Assembly: GCF_035046485.1 (NCBI RefSeq)
Contig: NC_085137.1
Location: 2,829,977-2,893,976, forward strand
Direction: 5' to 3'
Length of the DNA: 64,000 bases
Origin: Aedes albopictus
Lineage: Eukaryota; Arthropoda; Insecta; Diptera; Culicidae
A program made the position numbers and the translations under genes. Of this stretch, positions 12,249 to 22,630 are shown piece after piece; position 1 is the first letter of the stretch, and the number at the start of each line of letters is the position of its first letter. The notes under the pieces were generated by a model. The model did not search any database. It saw only the letters and a list, made by a program, of their open reading frames with translations, and was not told the DNA's origin.

Positions 12249-13027
12249 TAGTATGGGACAAACATCAAATTCTCGCTCCAGTCGACTTTTTTGATTCCAT
12301 TTAGGTCCCATATGAACTGTACAAAATTTCAGCGCAATCGGTGAAACTATAATTTAGTGCAAGCGGTTCAAAGTTTTCATAGGATTTACTATGGGAAAAG
12401 TTACACTTTCAATCAAAAAATCCCAGAGGTTGCCCTTTGTCTTCTTAATTCAAATCGATCAACGTATCTTGTAGAAAAATCATTTGTGAAACTTTCCTTC
12501 GAAGACCGCAAAACGATTGGATGCTTGTGGAAAAAATTATTGATTTATTACCGTTTAGTGATCCAAAGAACGGCTTTTTGTTTTGTTTTATTAGCAGCAT
12601 TGTAGCTGCTGCCTTGGCTGCTGCTGTTTCTGGGGGTGGTGATGCCTCCCGCCACCCCATGCAACAACGGCAGCAGCAGTGCTGCTGATAAAACAAAACA
12701 AAAAGCCGTTCGTTGGATCACTAAACGTAAATAAATCAATAACTTTTTCCACAAGCATCCAATCATTTTGCGGTCTTCGAAGGAAAGTTTCACAAGATAC
12801 GTTGATCGATTTGAATTATGGAGACAAAGAGCAACCGGTGGGAATTTTTGATTGAAAGTGTAACTTTTCCCATAGTAAATCCTATGAAAACTTTGAATCG
12901 CTTGCGCTAAATTATAGTTTCACTGATTGCGCTGAAATTTTGCACAGTTCATATGGGACCTAAATGGAATCAAAAAAGTCGACTGGAGCGTGGATTTAGT
13001 TTTTCCATACAAGCGTGTCCCATACTA
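12249..13027. mobile_element. 779-bp hairpin (foldback) element, 8-bp duplication
   Basis: The ends TAGTATGGGACA and TGTCCCATACTA are inverted, and the whole element folds on itself with arms of about 360 bp that are mostly identical. A perfect 8-bp duplication ATGTGTAA flanks it (12241-12248 and 13028-13035), as in hAT elements. The loop near 12600-12690 is rich in CTG/CAG trinucleotides. Apparent open frames on both strands are mirror images of the arms. Confidence 0.85.
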
Positions 13028-14009
13028 ATGTGTAATTTCAATTTATTGATTTTAGGTTTGTATTTTCCTTTATTGCCAGTGCCAGTGCTGAAAATGTCAA
13101 TTCGACATAACTCGATTCAATCACCTACAGCTATTTCAGAAGCTGAACCTGGAAGCATGGTATATGAAAAACTTCCGCGGCAAGCTCAATAAGAAACTTA
13201 CGGAATAATCGCTTGAATGTTTGGCAATTGGAAATTTTCCAAGCTAGTCGCTGATTTTTGACGCTCGAAGAGTACCAGTTTCAGGAAAAATCAAATTTGT
13301 ATTCAGGACTTCCATCCACAAAAAGCTATTTGATCTGTCCGAAATACAAGTGAGCATTTTCATTCAAAATCAACGATCGTTTTTGTTTTGTATTTTTTTA
13401 TTTGTCTTAAATTTTGCAAAAGCAGCTTCACGACAATTTGTATCATCAGCCCATCATTTTGACTCTAGCCTTACTTTGGACAAGGGCCGAAGCAAAAAAA
13501 ATCATAGATTTTTTTTGAAAAAAAAAATGTCTCAAAAACGATTTGTCCGATTCATGTGCAGTCTTTGGCAATATATTTATAGGACTATGTGGGAAACGTC
13601 TACTTCTTCTTTTTCTTCTTTATAGCTCTACAACTACAGCTTTTTGCCTTTCTCGTACACCAAGGTGTACCGAAAGGCTATATGTTCACTCCAAAAATGA
13701 AATTTTGATAGAGCCCCTGGAGGGGCAAGTTTCATATACCAATCGACTCAGCTCGACGAGTTGAGATGATGTCTGTGTGTGTGTATGTGTGTGTGTGTGT
13801 GTGTGTATGTATGTGTGTGTGTATGTGTACAAAAAAAGGTCACCTCACTTTTAGATAGTAAATATAAACCGATTTTAACGATCAACGGCTCATTCGACGC
13901 AGAATCTGGTCCCATTGTTTCCTATTGAAAATGGTTCGGATCGGTCCAGCCGTTCCGGAGTTATGGCCATTTAGGTGTTCCGGATCGGTACCCCTGGAAG
14001 GGGCCAGAC

Positions 14010-15130
14010 ATGAACATGCACCAAATCCATGCATGCGACCCATCAAACCACGGCATTTACGATTATCTGATGGACGGTGAGCAGGAAAATAGTCTCAGAC
14101 CATATCTGAACCGGTAGTGTTCCGGAACCGGTTCTGGGTGTCCCGCCGGAAGTGGCCAAATATCAAATTGAACATAACTCATACATGCGACACATCAAAC
14201 AGCGGCTTTTTCGATAATCTGATGAACGGTTAGCAGGAATACAGTATCAGACCACATCTGAACCGGTAGTGTTCCGGAACCGCTTCCGGATGTCCCGCCG
14301 GAAGTGGCCAAATATAAAAGAGTACCAAACCTATGCATGCGACGCATCAAACAGCGGCATTTTCGATAACCTGATGAACGATTAGCAGGAAAACAATATT
14401 GGACCATATCTGAACCAGTAGTGTTCCGGAACCGGTTCCGGGGGTCCCGACGGATGTGGCCAAATAAAAAAGAGTACCTAACCCATGCATGCGATACAAC
14501 AAATAACGGCTTTTCTGATAACCTGATGACTGGTTATCAAAGAAATAGGTTAGGACCACATTAGAGACAGCCGGTTGTATTCCGGAATCAGTTCCGGGTG
14601 TCGCACCAGAAATGGCCAAATATGAAAGGGAGCCAAACCCATGCATGCGACACATCAAACAGCGGTATTTTCGATAACCTAAGAAACGGTAAGCAGGAAA
14701 ACAGTATCAGACCACATCTGAACCGGTAGTGTTCCGGAACCGCTTCCGGATGTTTCACCGGAAGTGGCCAAATATAAACGAGTACCAAACCGATGCATGC
14801 GACACATCAAACAGCGGCATTTTCGATAACCTGATGAACGGTTAGCAGGAAAACAATATTGGACCATATCTGAACCAGTAGTGTTCCGGAACCGGTTCCG
14901 GGGGTCCCGACGGATGTGGCCAAATAAAAAAGAGTACCAAACCCATGCATGCGATACAACAAATAACGGCTTTTCTGATATCCTGATGACTGGTTATCAA
15001 AGAAATAGGTTAGGACCACATTAGGGACAGCCGGTAGTGCCGTAACCAGTTACGGGTGTCCCTCCGAAAGCGGCTAAATATAAAATTGAACTGAACCTAT
15101 GTATGCGACACAGCAAAGCTAGGATTTTTT
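14010..15130 (+). repeat. 152-bp tandem repeat with three-monomer higher-order unit
   Basis: About eight monomers are marked by ATGCATGCGAC-type motifs near 14031, 14183, 14333, 14485, 14640, 14793, 14945 and 15098, a period near 152 bp. Each carries GTGTTCCGGAACCGG and a GGCCAAATA segment. Monomers three apart match better than neighbours: GACGGATGTGGCCAAATAAA recurs exactly 460 bp later (14461 against 14921). The array lies within the larger repeat and its last monomer is split by a foldback at 15150. Confidence 0.85.
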
Positions 15131-15149
15131 GATAACCTCATGAACGTTA

Positions 15150-15638
15150 CACGCTATGTCCAAAGGGAAGTATTATGAAAAGTGAATGTACCTCAAAATT
15201 TATTCGCTAGAACCATATTTTTGGAAATCTAGATTCAGAAAATGTGTGGTTTAAAATAATTCATCTTGGGTTTTTTCCGTTCATTTTTATATGGGACGAA
15301 ATTGACCTTAAAATGACTTTTTTCGATATTTGTATGGGGAACACGAAAAAAATCAAAAATATCAAAAAACCCAAGATGAAATATTTTAAACCGCACAGAT
15401 TCTGAAACTAGAGGTCCAAGGCTACGATCCTAGGGAATAACATTTGAGGTACATTCGATTTTCATAATACTTCCCTTCAGGCCCGTGCACAGAAGTGGCG
15501 CCAAGGGAGGGTTTTTTGCCAATTTAGGCAAAAGGCGGAGGGGCGCCTAGTGTATGAAGTGTCAGTAATGGGAGGGGCTTAACACCTAAACCCCCCCCCC
15601 CCTTGTGCACGGGCTTGCTTCCCTTTGGACATAGCGTG
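15150..15638. mobile_element. Foldback element with CAC ends and 5-bp duplication
   Basis: CACGCTATGTCCAAAGGG at the left is mirrored by CCCTTTGGACATAGCGTG at the right, with flanking CGTTA at 15145-15149 and 15639-15643. The arms stay complementary for more than 100 bp. A CAC terminus plus a 5-bp duplication resembles Transib, but this is only suggestive. A 140-bp hAT-type MITE interrupts the right arm. Confidence 0.75.
15478..15617. mobile_element. 140-bp hAT-type MITE
   Basis: The ends CAGGCCCGTGCACAG and TTGTGCACGGGCTTG are inverted and the element is flanked by a perfect 8-bp duplication CTTCCCTT (15470-15477 and 15618-15625). The interior has a run of cytosines. A second member of the family is at 22493-22630. 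Confidence 0.85.
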
Positions 15639-15876
15639 CGTTAGCAAGCACACAGGTTCAGACCGGTGAAAAAAATTTTTAACCCTAAGGTCAAAGCTAA
15701 ACCGTTACGTAGAAATTGAACTTTACATGTTTTTGACTTTGCTTGTCTCAAAATGGCTATAACTTGAAAATGGTCAAACTTATCGCATTTGAAAGATTAT
15801 TAAATTTGCTACCAAAAAAGATCTTGGAATCTATTGGTTTAGTTAGATAACTAAAGCTAAAAAGCTCGAAAGAAGT

Positions 15877-16706
15877 GTTTTGACTTTCTCGTACACTTAG
15901 TGTACTAAAAAACTATATGTTCACTCAAAAAACGATTTTTCGAAAAAAAGGCTCGGAGGATCAAGTCGCATATACCAATCAACTCAGTTCAACGAATTAA
16001 GATTATGTCTGTATGTGTGTATGTTATGTATGTATGTATGTATGTATGTGCGCAAAATAAGTTCACTCACTTTTAAGGCACTTCCCATTGGCCGATTTAC
16101 CGTATTATAGCTTGAATCTAACCGGAATTGTTTGCTATCAAAAATGGTCCAGATCGGCCAAGGCGTTCCGGAGTTATGGCCATTTCAGTGATCCGGACCA
16201 GCACCAGTAGAACTGGCCGTATATAAAACTGAACTAGCCCCATCATGCGATACATCAAACTACGGCGATTTTTGTAACCTTTAGCATGGTTGGCGAGTTT
16301 TGTGCGGAAATCAACACTGGAGATTCAAGATGGCAGCCAAATGTTCAAGGTGGCTGCTCTAAATTTTATATGGTGGCTGTTTAATAGAGATTTAGGCTCT
16401 TAAAGCATGCTATATGGAAATATTTGATATGTGGAAGATGTCTGGACTCCTAAAATGGCGACTAGAATATCCAAGATGGCGGTCTGAAATCCAAGATGGT
16501 GGCTTCTAATTCAAGATAGCGCCTTTTTCTTAAGAGTTTGATGCTCAAACATTAAAAGCCAGATAAACGATATGATTTCTGGTATCATGAAATGGATTTC
16601 TGTTAATTGTATGAAAGTGCGATTACATCAACATTTCACTTGAGTTTTATTGAAATGGGGTTTCGAAGGCACGAGAAAGGCGCCATCACCGCTAGGTGGA
16701 TTAATT
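15877..16706 (+). mobile_element. Abundant CCTTTCTCGTAC repeat, copy 2
   Basis: This copy starts with GACTTTCTCGTACAC and repeats the order seen in copy 1: ATATGTTCACTC, a TATG microsatellite near 16010-16050, and GCGTTCCGGAGTTATGGCC. Several AAGATGGCGGC-type motifs follow (16320-16520). It ends with GCACGAGAAAGGCGCC and CCGCTAGGTGGATTA. The terminal CGAGAAAGGC is the inverse of the opening CCTTTCTCG, suggesting short terminal inverted repeats. Confidence 0.6.
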
Positions 16707-17789
16707 AGGGTTTTTACAAATATTCTTAGTTATACGTAGTGTTAAAATATATAAAAGTGTTTAGTTTTGTCATTGCTTTTACGGTAAAAAATATTTTCGA
16801 TCAGTCATGGATTGACTTAAAAGAAGGTTTCAGTGTATGTATATAGAAAGTACATTAGAGTTTTAGCCATTTTATGTTCTCGATCAGCTGGTGGAATTAT
16901 AGCATAAAAGCGAGTATAGGCGCTCAAGCCTTAGGCATTAGGGCCAATGCACTCGATGTAAATATTACTGTCCCATCCCAGGAAATTGCGCTGATATGGA
17001 GTGTGCAATAACTTTCTTATCCACACCACTCCCACCGATTCAACGTTCAAAAATCTCTCCCCTAAAATTGAAACGGTTGGTAAGGTTGTCCCCGTTTCTT
17101 CAATCAATAAATTTAAAAACATGCGTCAATCATGTTATTCATAAGTGGATAATCTAATTGCCGTAAATTTTTGAATTGCCTTCAAACCCATTAGTCTGTA
17201 CAGTGGGCCTGGCCGTTTTAATATTTGTGTCATATCGCAGATATGCAACAAATATTAATGATGACAAGAAAATATCGGAAAAAATTCCGATATTTCCAGG
17301 ATGCTTTTCAACACTAGCTGTGCAAGCACTAGAATAGAATAGAATAGAATAGCTGGTGGAATTCCAGGATAATCTACATATTTCGGTAAAAAATGTAGTC
17401 AGTCACCAAGTAGAAGCCACCAAGAAGAAGAAGAACTTGATTATTTTTAGACATTTTATTTTTATTGCTTTCACTGCATCGAGGACCCAATGATTTTGAT
17501 ATTATAACTCATTTTGTTTTCTGATTATTGTCAATAACTTATTTATTAAAAACAATGTTATTGAAATATTCGCTATCTTTAAGTTGTTATTGAAACTAAC
17601 AAAACGTGTTATTTGACTGGTCTTCTAGGAACATTTTTTTGTTATGATTTTTGTTATTTTGCCGTTTATGACAGACAAGTTTATAACATGATATGTTATG
17701 TTAATAACATGAAAATAACTCTTTCCGTTACTGAGTTATTTTGCCAAAATAACATATTTTATTATGCTGCTGCTATTCCTTTCTGCTCG
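16707..17789. other. No gene seen; one dispersed repeat and AT-rich DNA
   Basis: The repeat at 17205-17352 is annotated separately. The part at 17500-17760 is full of TTATT and AACAA motifs and may be a decayed MITE. No coding sequence is recognised. Confidence 0.4.
17205..17352 (-). repeat. Dispersed retroelement-type repeat with AATAG tail
   Basis: Three windows share a core: here, at about 33835-33905 and at 38405-38575. Common elements are a CGGCCAGGCC-CTGT-CAG segment, a TTGTCAT-ATTAAT block and an imperfect ATATC-GATATG. In two copies a pentanucleotide run follows, (AATAG)n here and (TCTAG)n at 38411-38431. A conserved core followed by a variable simple repeat resembles the 3' end of a non-LTR element. 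Confidence 0.5.
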
Positions 17790-18963
17790 GGTATGTATGT
17801 CTGTGAACAAAAAAAGGTCATTCACTTTTAAGGCACTTGCCATTGGCCGATTTTTAGGATTATAACTCGAATCGAACCGGAATTTTACCGCATTGGTTGC
17901 TATTAAAAGTGCACCGGATCGGTCAAGGCGTTCCGGAGTTATAACCGTTTTAGTGATCTGGACCAGCACCAGTAGAACTGGCCAAGTATAAAGATGAACC
18001 AAGCCCTATCATGCGACGCATCAAACTGTGCCGATTTTTCTAACCTTTGGCACGGTTGACGAATTTTGTGCGGGATTCAACATTGGAGACCAAAAATTCC
18101 AAGATGTCGGTAAAAAATTCAAAATGGTGGATCAAAACTCAAGATAGCGGATGTTTATTTGAGTTTTAGCAAAGACCAAAGACTTGCAACACTGCTGACA
18201 ATCGGGAGTCACTGTAAGCAGCGCCACCACGGATGAAGGTGGCACTGTTCATGATAGTGTGAGTAAATCTTCATACTCGGACTAATACACTCTTACATTT
18301 TTATACAAAGGTACCACCTTAGTTCAACAGGCGGCGGTGTCGTCGGTGCCGCTTGCCGTTTGTATGAGAAAACAACAGAGTTCCATGTCTTCTTGATGAA
18401 GTAGTCTTCGGTTTTAGGCTCTAAAACCATGCAATATGGGTATATTTGTTATGGGGAAGATTTCTGGAGTCAAAAAATAGCGACGGGAATATCCGAAATG
18501 GCGATCTAAAATCCAAATTGGCGGCTACAAAATTCAAGATGGCGGCTGTTTAATAGAGTTTTGGGCTCTAAAATCATGTAGGGTAAGTGTACCAATTATG
18601 GCTATACAGTGGTTTTTCGATTTTATCACGGTCAAAAAAAATTTAGCCGTGAATGTAGCGAAACCGTGAATTTGGCGAAATGAAAAATAAATGTGAATTT
18701 TATATTAAAAATCGATAAGCTACAAAATTTTTGAATCGTTATTCACATATTCAAGAGTTTTAGCAATTTGTGAATGATTGTGTTGCTCAGGCGCTGTATG
18801 TAAACTACGTAGACTCATTTTGGGTAATCTTAGACGCCCTTCCCCCTCGTAGACTTTCGTCCATACAAAATTTAGAAAATTTGTATGGACCGTAGCTTTT
18901 ACGAGATATCCAAATGTTTTTTTTTTTTTTCCTTAAATGGGAAATGTTCAATGACTGAACATC

Positions 18964-19002
18964 CCAAATAGAGAAGAACGTGCCTCTGGTGCCGACCTAC
19001 TG
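18964..19002 (+). mobile_element. 39-bp LINE 3'-end insertion
   Basis: The insert ends in GTGCCGACCTACTG, the 3' end of the LINE at 53485-59482, and is flanked by a perfect 13-bp duplication ATGACTGAACATC (18951-18963 and 19003-19015). It is an extreme 5' truncation. Confidence 0.75.
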
Positions 19003-19456
19003 ATGACTGAACATCACTATAATTATATTTTATGAAAACCGAGGAGAATATAGTACAAATTTGTTGATTTTTCGGCTTACAGTCTTATGAATTGCGTTGA
19101 TTAATTTATTATCATCGACGACGTTTTGGTTCGGCTATTGGACCTTCCTCAGGGCCTAAAAGTTGTTTTAATTAATTTACACAAAATACATAATCTGCAA
19201 CATCGAACACACAAATTGACTACTCACTCGAACAATTGATACAACTCACAAATCAAAAAGTTAAAAATTTTACTAAAAATTGAAAATTGTCGGGTTTGAA
19301 AGGGTTACTCCGTCTAGTACACATCCTGGCCATCCGGTTAGGTGGTTTTGGGGATTCCCTCAATTTCATCAAATAAAGTAAAAATAAAATAATTTATGAA
19401 ATTTATTTACACATACATACAATACATAACAGCTAGTCGAGGGTTCGAGATATACA

Positions 19457-19777
19457 TCTCTATAAATAAAAATGAGTTTAAATTCGCTTTAAGTCATTAA
19501 AACGTACGAACGGAGGAACCGATCAGCATAAATTTTGCACTGAACGATCCGTCCTCAGGATGGCTGTATTTACATGAACCTGGTTGTATTTATATGTAGA
19601 AAAAGTTATGAAAATCATCCGAAAAAGTATTAAAACTGTAGAAATACTGATTTTTATTATCCGAGTATAAATTCAGCACTCTCAACATCAAACCAATCTA
19701 GAGTGAGGTGCTGCAATAACCTCAACAGTTGTCCAACCACCACAACTTGACAAAACAAAGTTTTCCGGGACAGCTAG
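19457..19777 (+). mobile_element. Non-autonomous Helitron-like element
   Basis: It starts TCTCTATAAATAAAAATGAG and ends with CCGGGACAGCTAG, so the ends are TC and CTAG, and it sits between A and T as Helitrons do. The internal ACGTACGAACGGAGGAACCG block and the CAGCTAG terminus resemble widespread insect Helitrons. No target duplication is expected or seen. No Rep/helicase coding is present at 321 bp. Confidence 0.6.
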
Positions 19778-21072
19778 TATTCAATAAAATGTACAATTGA
19801 CTTTTATTATTTTGCTTTTTGTTATATATTTGCTATGAAATTCAGAATCCACTAACACCCTCTCCATCAAAAAAGCTACTCTTTCTTTGATCTCATAGTC
19901 AAGACTACTCCAGACTGTGGATAGCCCTAAAAGGTAGTTACGCAATAACATTTTTATGTTCTGTGCTATTTCATGTTGATTTCACAATGTTTTAGAAAAA
20001 GCGTGATAAAAACGAAACGAAAACCGTGATAAAATCGAGAGTGAATTTGACGAGTAGTGAATAAAATGACTAGTGATAAAACCGAAACGCCACTGTAGTA
20101 CCATTTTTTCGTCATAGTTGATTTTCACCCTTTAACGATATATATCAACAATAAAAAAATGTGAACAACAGATCACGTTCACAAAAGATGGTTGCACTCA
20201 TTTAAAGTCCACATTTTTCTCAAATTATGGTAGAAATGAATCATTTTCCTTAATTTCGGCTTCAATGCACCCTTTTTCGCCATAGTGTACCAATTCTGGC
20301 TAATCCCATAAGAAATGTATGTAAATAGTGCGAAAAGGAACCGAAGTGAAAAAATGTAGCCATAACTGGTACAGGGTTCCTATCATTGGCACACGCTGTA
20401 ATAAATACTAAAAGTAGTTTTGGCTCCGTTTTTATATTTTTCCTGTAAAGTATGGAAACTAAACTATCTTTTAACATATTGGTGACATTCGTTGGTCTTC
20501 TCGTTATTTTTGTACAAATAGTTTTCCTTAGGTAGTGCCATAATTGGTACAGACACCCTATATTTGGTATAAAGAAGATGTCAGGAGTCCAAAAATGGCG
20601 ACCAGAATATCTAAGTTGGCGGTTTGAAATCCAAGATGGCGGCCCAAAATTCAAGATAGAAGCTATTTAACCTTCCTAAGATGTTTGGTTTTTCGCACCA
20701 CGATGGTGTGGTGGACGTTCAGCTTGCCTGTCTGGGTCATATTGGTCCAACATCCTACTAAGGTTTATGGAGTTTAAGGATCTAAAACCAAGCAGTATGG
20801 ATAGATTTGGTATAGGGAAGATGTCCGAAGTCCAAAAACGTAGACCAGAACATCCAAAATGGCGGCTTAAGACTCAAGAAGGCTATTTAGTGTAGTTTTA
20901 GGCTCTAAAACTATTCAATATGAGTATATTTCGTAAGGGGAAGATGTCTGGAGTAAAAAAATGGCGACCAGAATATCCAAGATGGCGGTCTAAAATACAA
21001 AATGGCGTCCCGAAATTAAATATGGTGGCTGTTAAATGTTCATCCAGTCTCAAACCATGCAATATGAGTACA

Positions 21073-22161
21073 CCGTGTCCAATAAGTTCTCATACAACAT
21101 CAAATTCAATTCATTTTACATCTGTAAGTATAATTATCAAAGTAAATTTATTTACTGAAAGGCCAACTAACATACACCAAATACAGCATATGTTTCGGAA
21201 CTAACTGTCCTTTATCCTTCTCTGCTGATCGCTTATGTGTCGTAAGTCCATTTCAGCTGGCACGCACGCCAATTCGTTGGTATTTCGTCGTATTTTAGCG
21301 AGTAATGGTTTTAAGTTGAAACAAATTAGGTTCCAGTCCTCTCCGTTGCTAGTAGCAACTATGGCCAGAAGAAAAAAATATGAGTACGAAGCCGTTTTAT
21401 TTTGTACAAAATAAAACGTGAATTAAACAAAAATGTCCATTTACCTATTTAAATGAGATTTGTTGTGTTCAAGAAGCATGCGCGCATCTTATCTGGTTGA
21501 TTCACATCATTCTTATTTTTAAAACATGCGTGTAATCTTATTGTGGTAAATTTTGTCCAAAATTTAGGTTTTAGGGGCTGTCCATAAACCACCTGGTCAT
21601 TTTTTTGAGACTTTTCAACCCCCCCCCCCCCGTGTTCATTTGTCCATACAAAATTTTTTATTTGTCCATACAAAATGGTCATTGGCCGAACCCCCCCCCC
21701 CCCCCCCTCATGACCACGTGTTTTGTGGACAGTCCCTTATGATGATTATCATATAACGGATATTTACGTGAAAATCGGCCCAAGTTGAGCTTACTTGCCA
21801 ATAGCTTACCATATCATCACCAAAACTGTATTGTTTAAGCCTTAGTGTATCCATTTGGTACATAACTTGAGATACAAACTCAAAATTTTTCCTTATGGAA
21901 TCTTTTTCGCTACCGTAGAATGAAAAACTTTTCGAACATTTTTCATGCGTGCCGGAGAAATCGAATTTCAGAAAACGGAAGTGTTCTGATAGGCTTATAA
22001 AAACAAATAGAAAATAAAGTTATTCTTAACTGTATGCTATATTAAATCAGTATTATGTGGCCTTTCAAGACATGTACTCAGTTTGAAAATATGAATCACA
22101 TATGTGAAATAAAACAATATTTTTGAAATTTGTATTTTGTATGAGAACTTATTGGACACGG
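21073..22161. mobile_element. 1.09-kb TA-type MITE
   Basis: CCGTGTCCAATAAGTTCTCA at the left is matched perfectly by its inverse at the right for at least 25 bp. TA follows the right end. The left flank reads CA, probably a mutated TA. A 163-bp TTA-flanked MITE is nested inside. Confidence 0.75.
21574..21736. mobile_element. PIF/Harbinger-like MITE
   Basis: GGGGCTGTCCATAAACCAC and the inverse of the right end GGGACTGTCCACAAAACAC are related, and TTA flanks both sides (21571-21573 and 21737-21739), the hallmark of PIF/Harbinger. Two long cytosine runs lie inside. Confidence 0.75.
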
Positions 22162-22492
22162 TATATATTTGATGTGGGGAAGATGTCTGTTCATAAAAGG
22201 CGACCAAAATGTCTAAGATGGCGGCTCAAAATTCAACGAAACGATATGGTTTCTGGTGCCACGAAATGGATTTATGTTAAACGGAAGAAAGTGCGATATT
22301 CAACAACATGTCACTTGATTTTTGCTGAAATGGGTTTTCGAAAGCAGCATCACTGCTAGGTGGGTGTGTTATTTAGATTTTTTTGTTGATTTTCCGTCGA
22401 TTTCTGGTGATATTCAAGTTTATTTGAACAAGTAGTTTTTTTTCTGAAAGCATTTTATTTTAAGTGTTTATTCAATGTTATAGACTCGTATT

Positions 22493-22630
22493 CAGGCCCG
22501 TGCACAGAAAAGGCGACAAGGGAGGGGTTTTCCTAATTTTGGACAATGGGCAAAGGGGCGCCAAGTATATGGAACATCGGCAATGGGAAGAATTTAACCC
22601 CCCAAAACCCCTCCCTTGTACACGGATTTG
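22493..22630. mobile_element. hAT-type MITE, second family member
   Basis: It shares CAGGCCCGTGCACAG ends and the CAAGGGAGGGGTTTT interior with the copy at 15478-15617. The flanking octamers CTCGTATT and ATCGTACT match at six of eight positions, consistent with an older insertion. Confidence 0.7.

Larger units (their letters stand above)
13648..15876 (+). mobile_element. Abundant CCTTTCTCGTAC repeat, copy 1
   Basis: The copy opens with GCCTTTCTCGTAC, followed by a shared block (GGCTATATGTTCACTC, a GT-rich microsatellite at 13773-13828, and CGTTCCGGAGTTATGGCC) also found in the copies at 15877 and 17790. It then continues into a 152-bp tandem array. No coding frame is present. I recall this block as very abundant in Aedes genomes, but I cannot give it a family name. 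Confidence 0.6.
18607..20095. mobile_element. pogo-like TA-flanked MITE (inner layer)
   Basis: The ends CAGTGGTTTTTCGATTTTAT and the inverse of CAGTGGCGTTTCGGTTTTAT match at most positions and are flanked by TA (18605-18606 and 20096-20097). CAGT ends with a TA duplication are seen in pogo/Tigger-type elements. It hosts a Helitron, a 39-bp LINE scrap and, near 19110-19165 on the minus strand, a degenerate CTGAGGA...AAAACGTCG segment reminiscent of a decayed Penelope-type end. Confidence 0.7.
18581..20558. mobile_element. TA-flanked MITE (outer layer)
   Basis: GGGTAAGTGTACCAATTATGGC at the left is mirrored by GCCATAATTGGTACAGACACCC at the right, with TA at 18579-18580 and 20559-20560. Nearly all of its length is another insert (18607-20095), so the element itself is about 490 bp. 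Confidence 0.8.
17790..22370 (+). mobile_element. Abundant CCTTTCTCGTAC repeat, copy 3, split by nested MITEs
   Basis: Blocks of the host repeat are seen at 17790-18580, 20559-21072 and 22162-22370. They include GCGTTCCGGAGTTATAACC, many AAGATGGCGGC motifs, repeated GGCTCTAAAACCATGCAATATG segments, and a terminal TCACTGCTAGGTGGGT. Removing the two MITE inserts (18581-20558 and 21073-22161) reconnects segments in the order seen in intact units. The TCTCGTAC start is lost. Confidence 0.6.

Noticed and set aside
12445..12793. Overlapping frames on both strands around 12.4-12.8 kb as coding
   Set aside because: They are the two arms of the same hairpin element, which is why near-identical peptides appear on opposite strands.
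13773..13828. GT-rich tract as a functional Z-DNA or regulatory site
   Set aside because: The microsatellite lies at a fixed position inside a dispersed repeat and recurs as a TATG run in copy 2, so it is part of the element.
14195..15019. Repeated MHGFGTLFYLATS-type peptides as a repeat protein
   Set aside because: They are translations of the 152-bp satellite. Frames are short and broken in each monomer.
19110..19165. Second hammerhead ribozyme on the minus strand
   Set aside because: CTGAGGA fits the first core block, but the GAA block reads AAA and stem I cannot be formed, so at best it is a decayed relative.
20262..20654. 130-codon minus-strand frame as a gene
   Set aside because: It crosses the right boundary of the MITE at 18581-20558 into the host repeat, so it is a chimera of two repeats.
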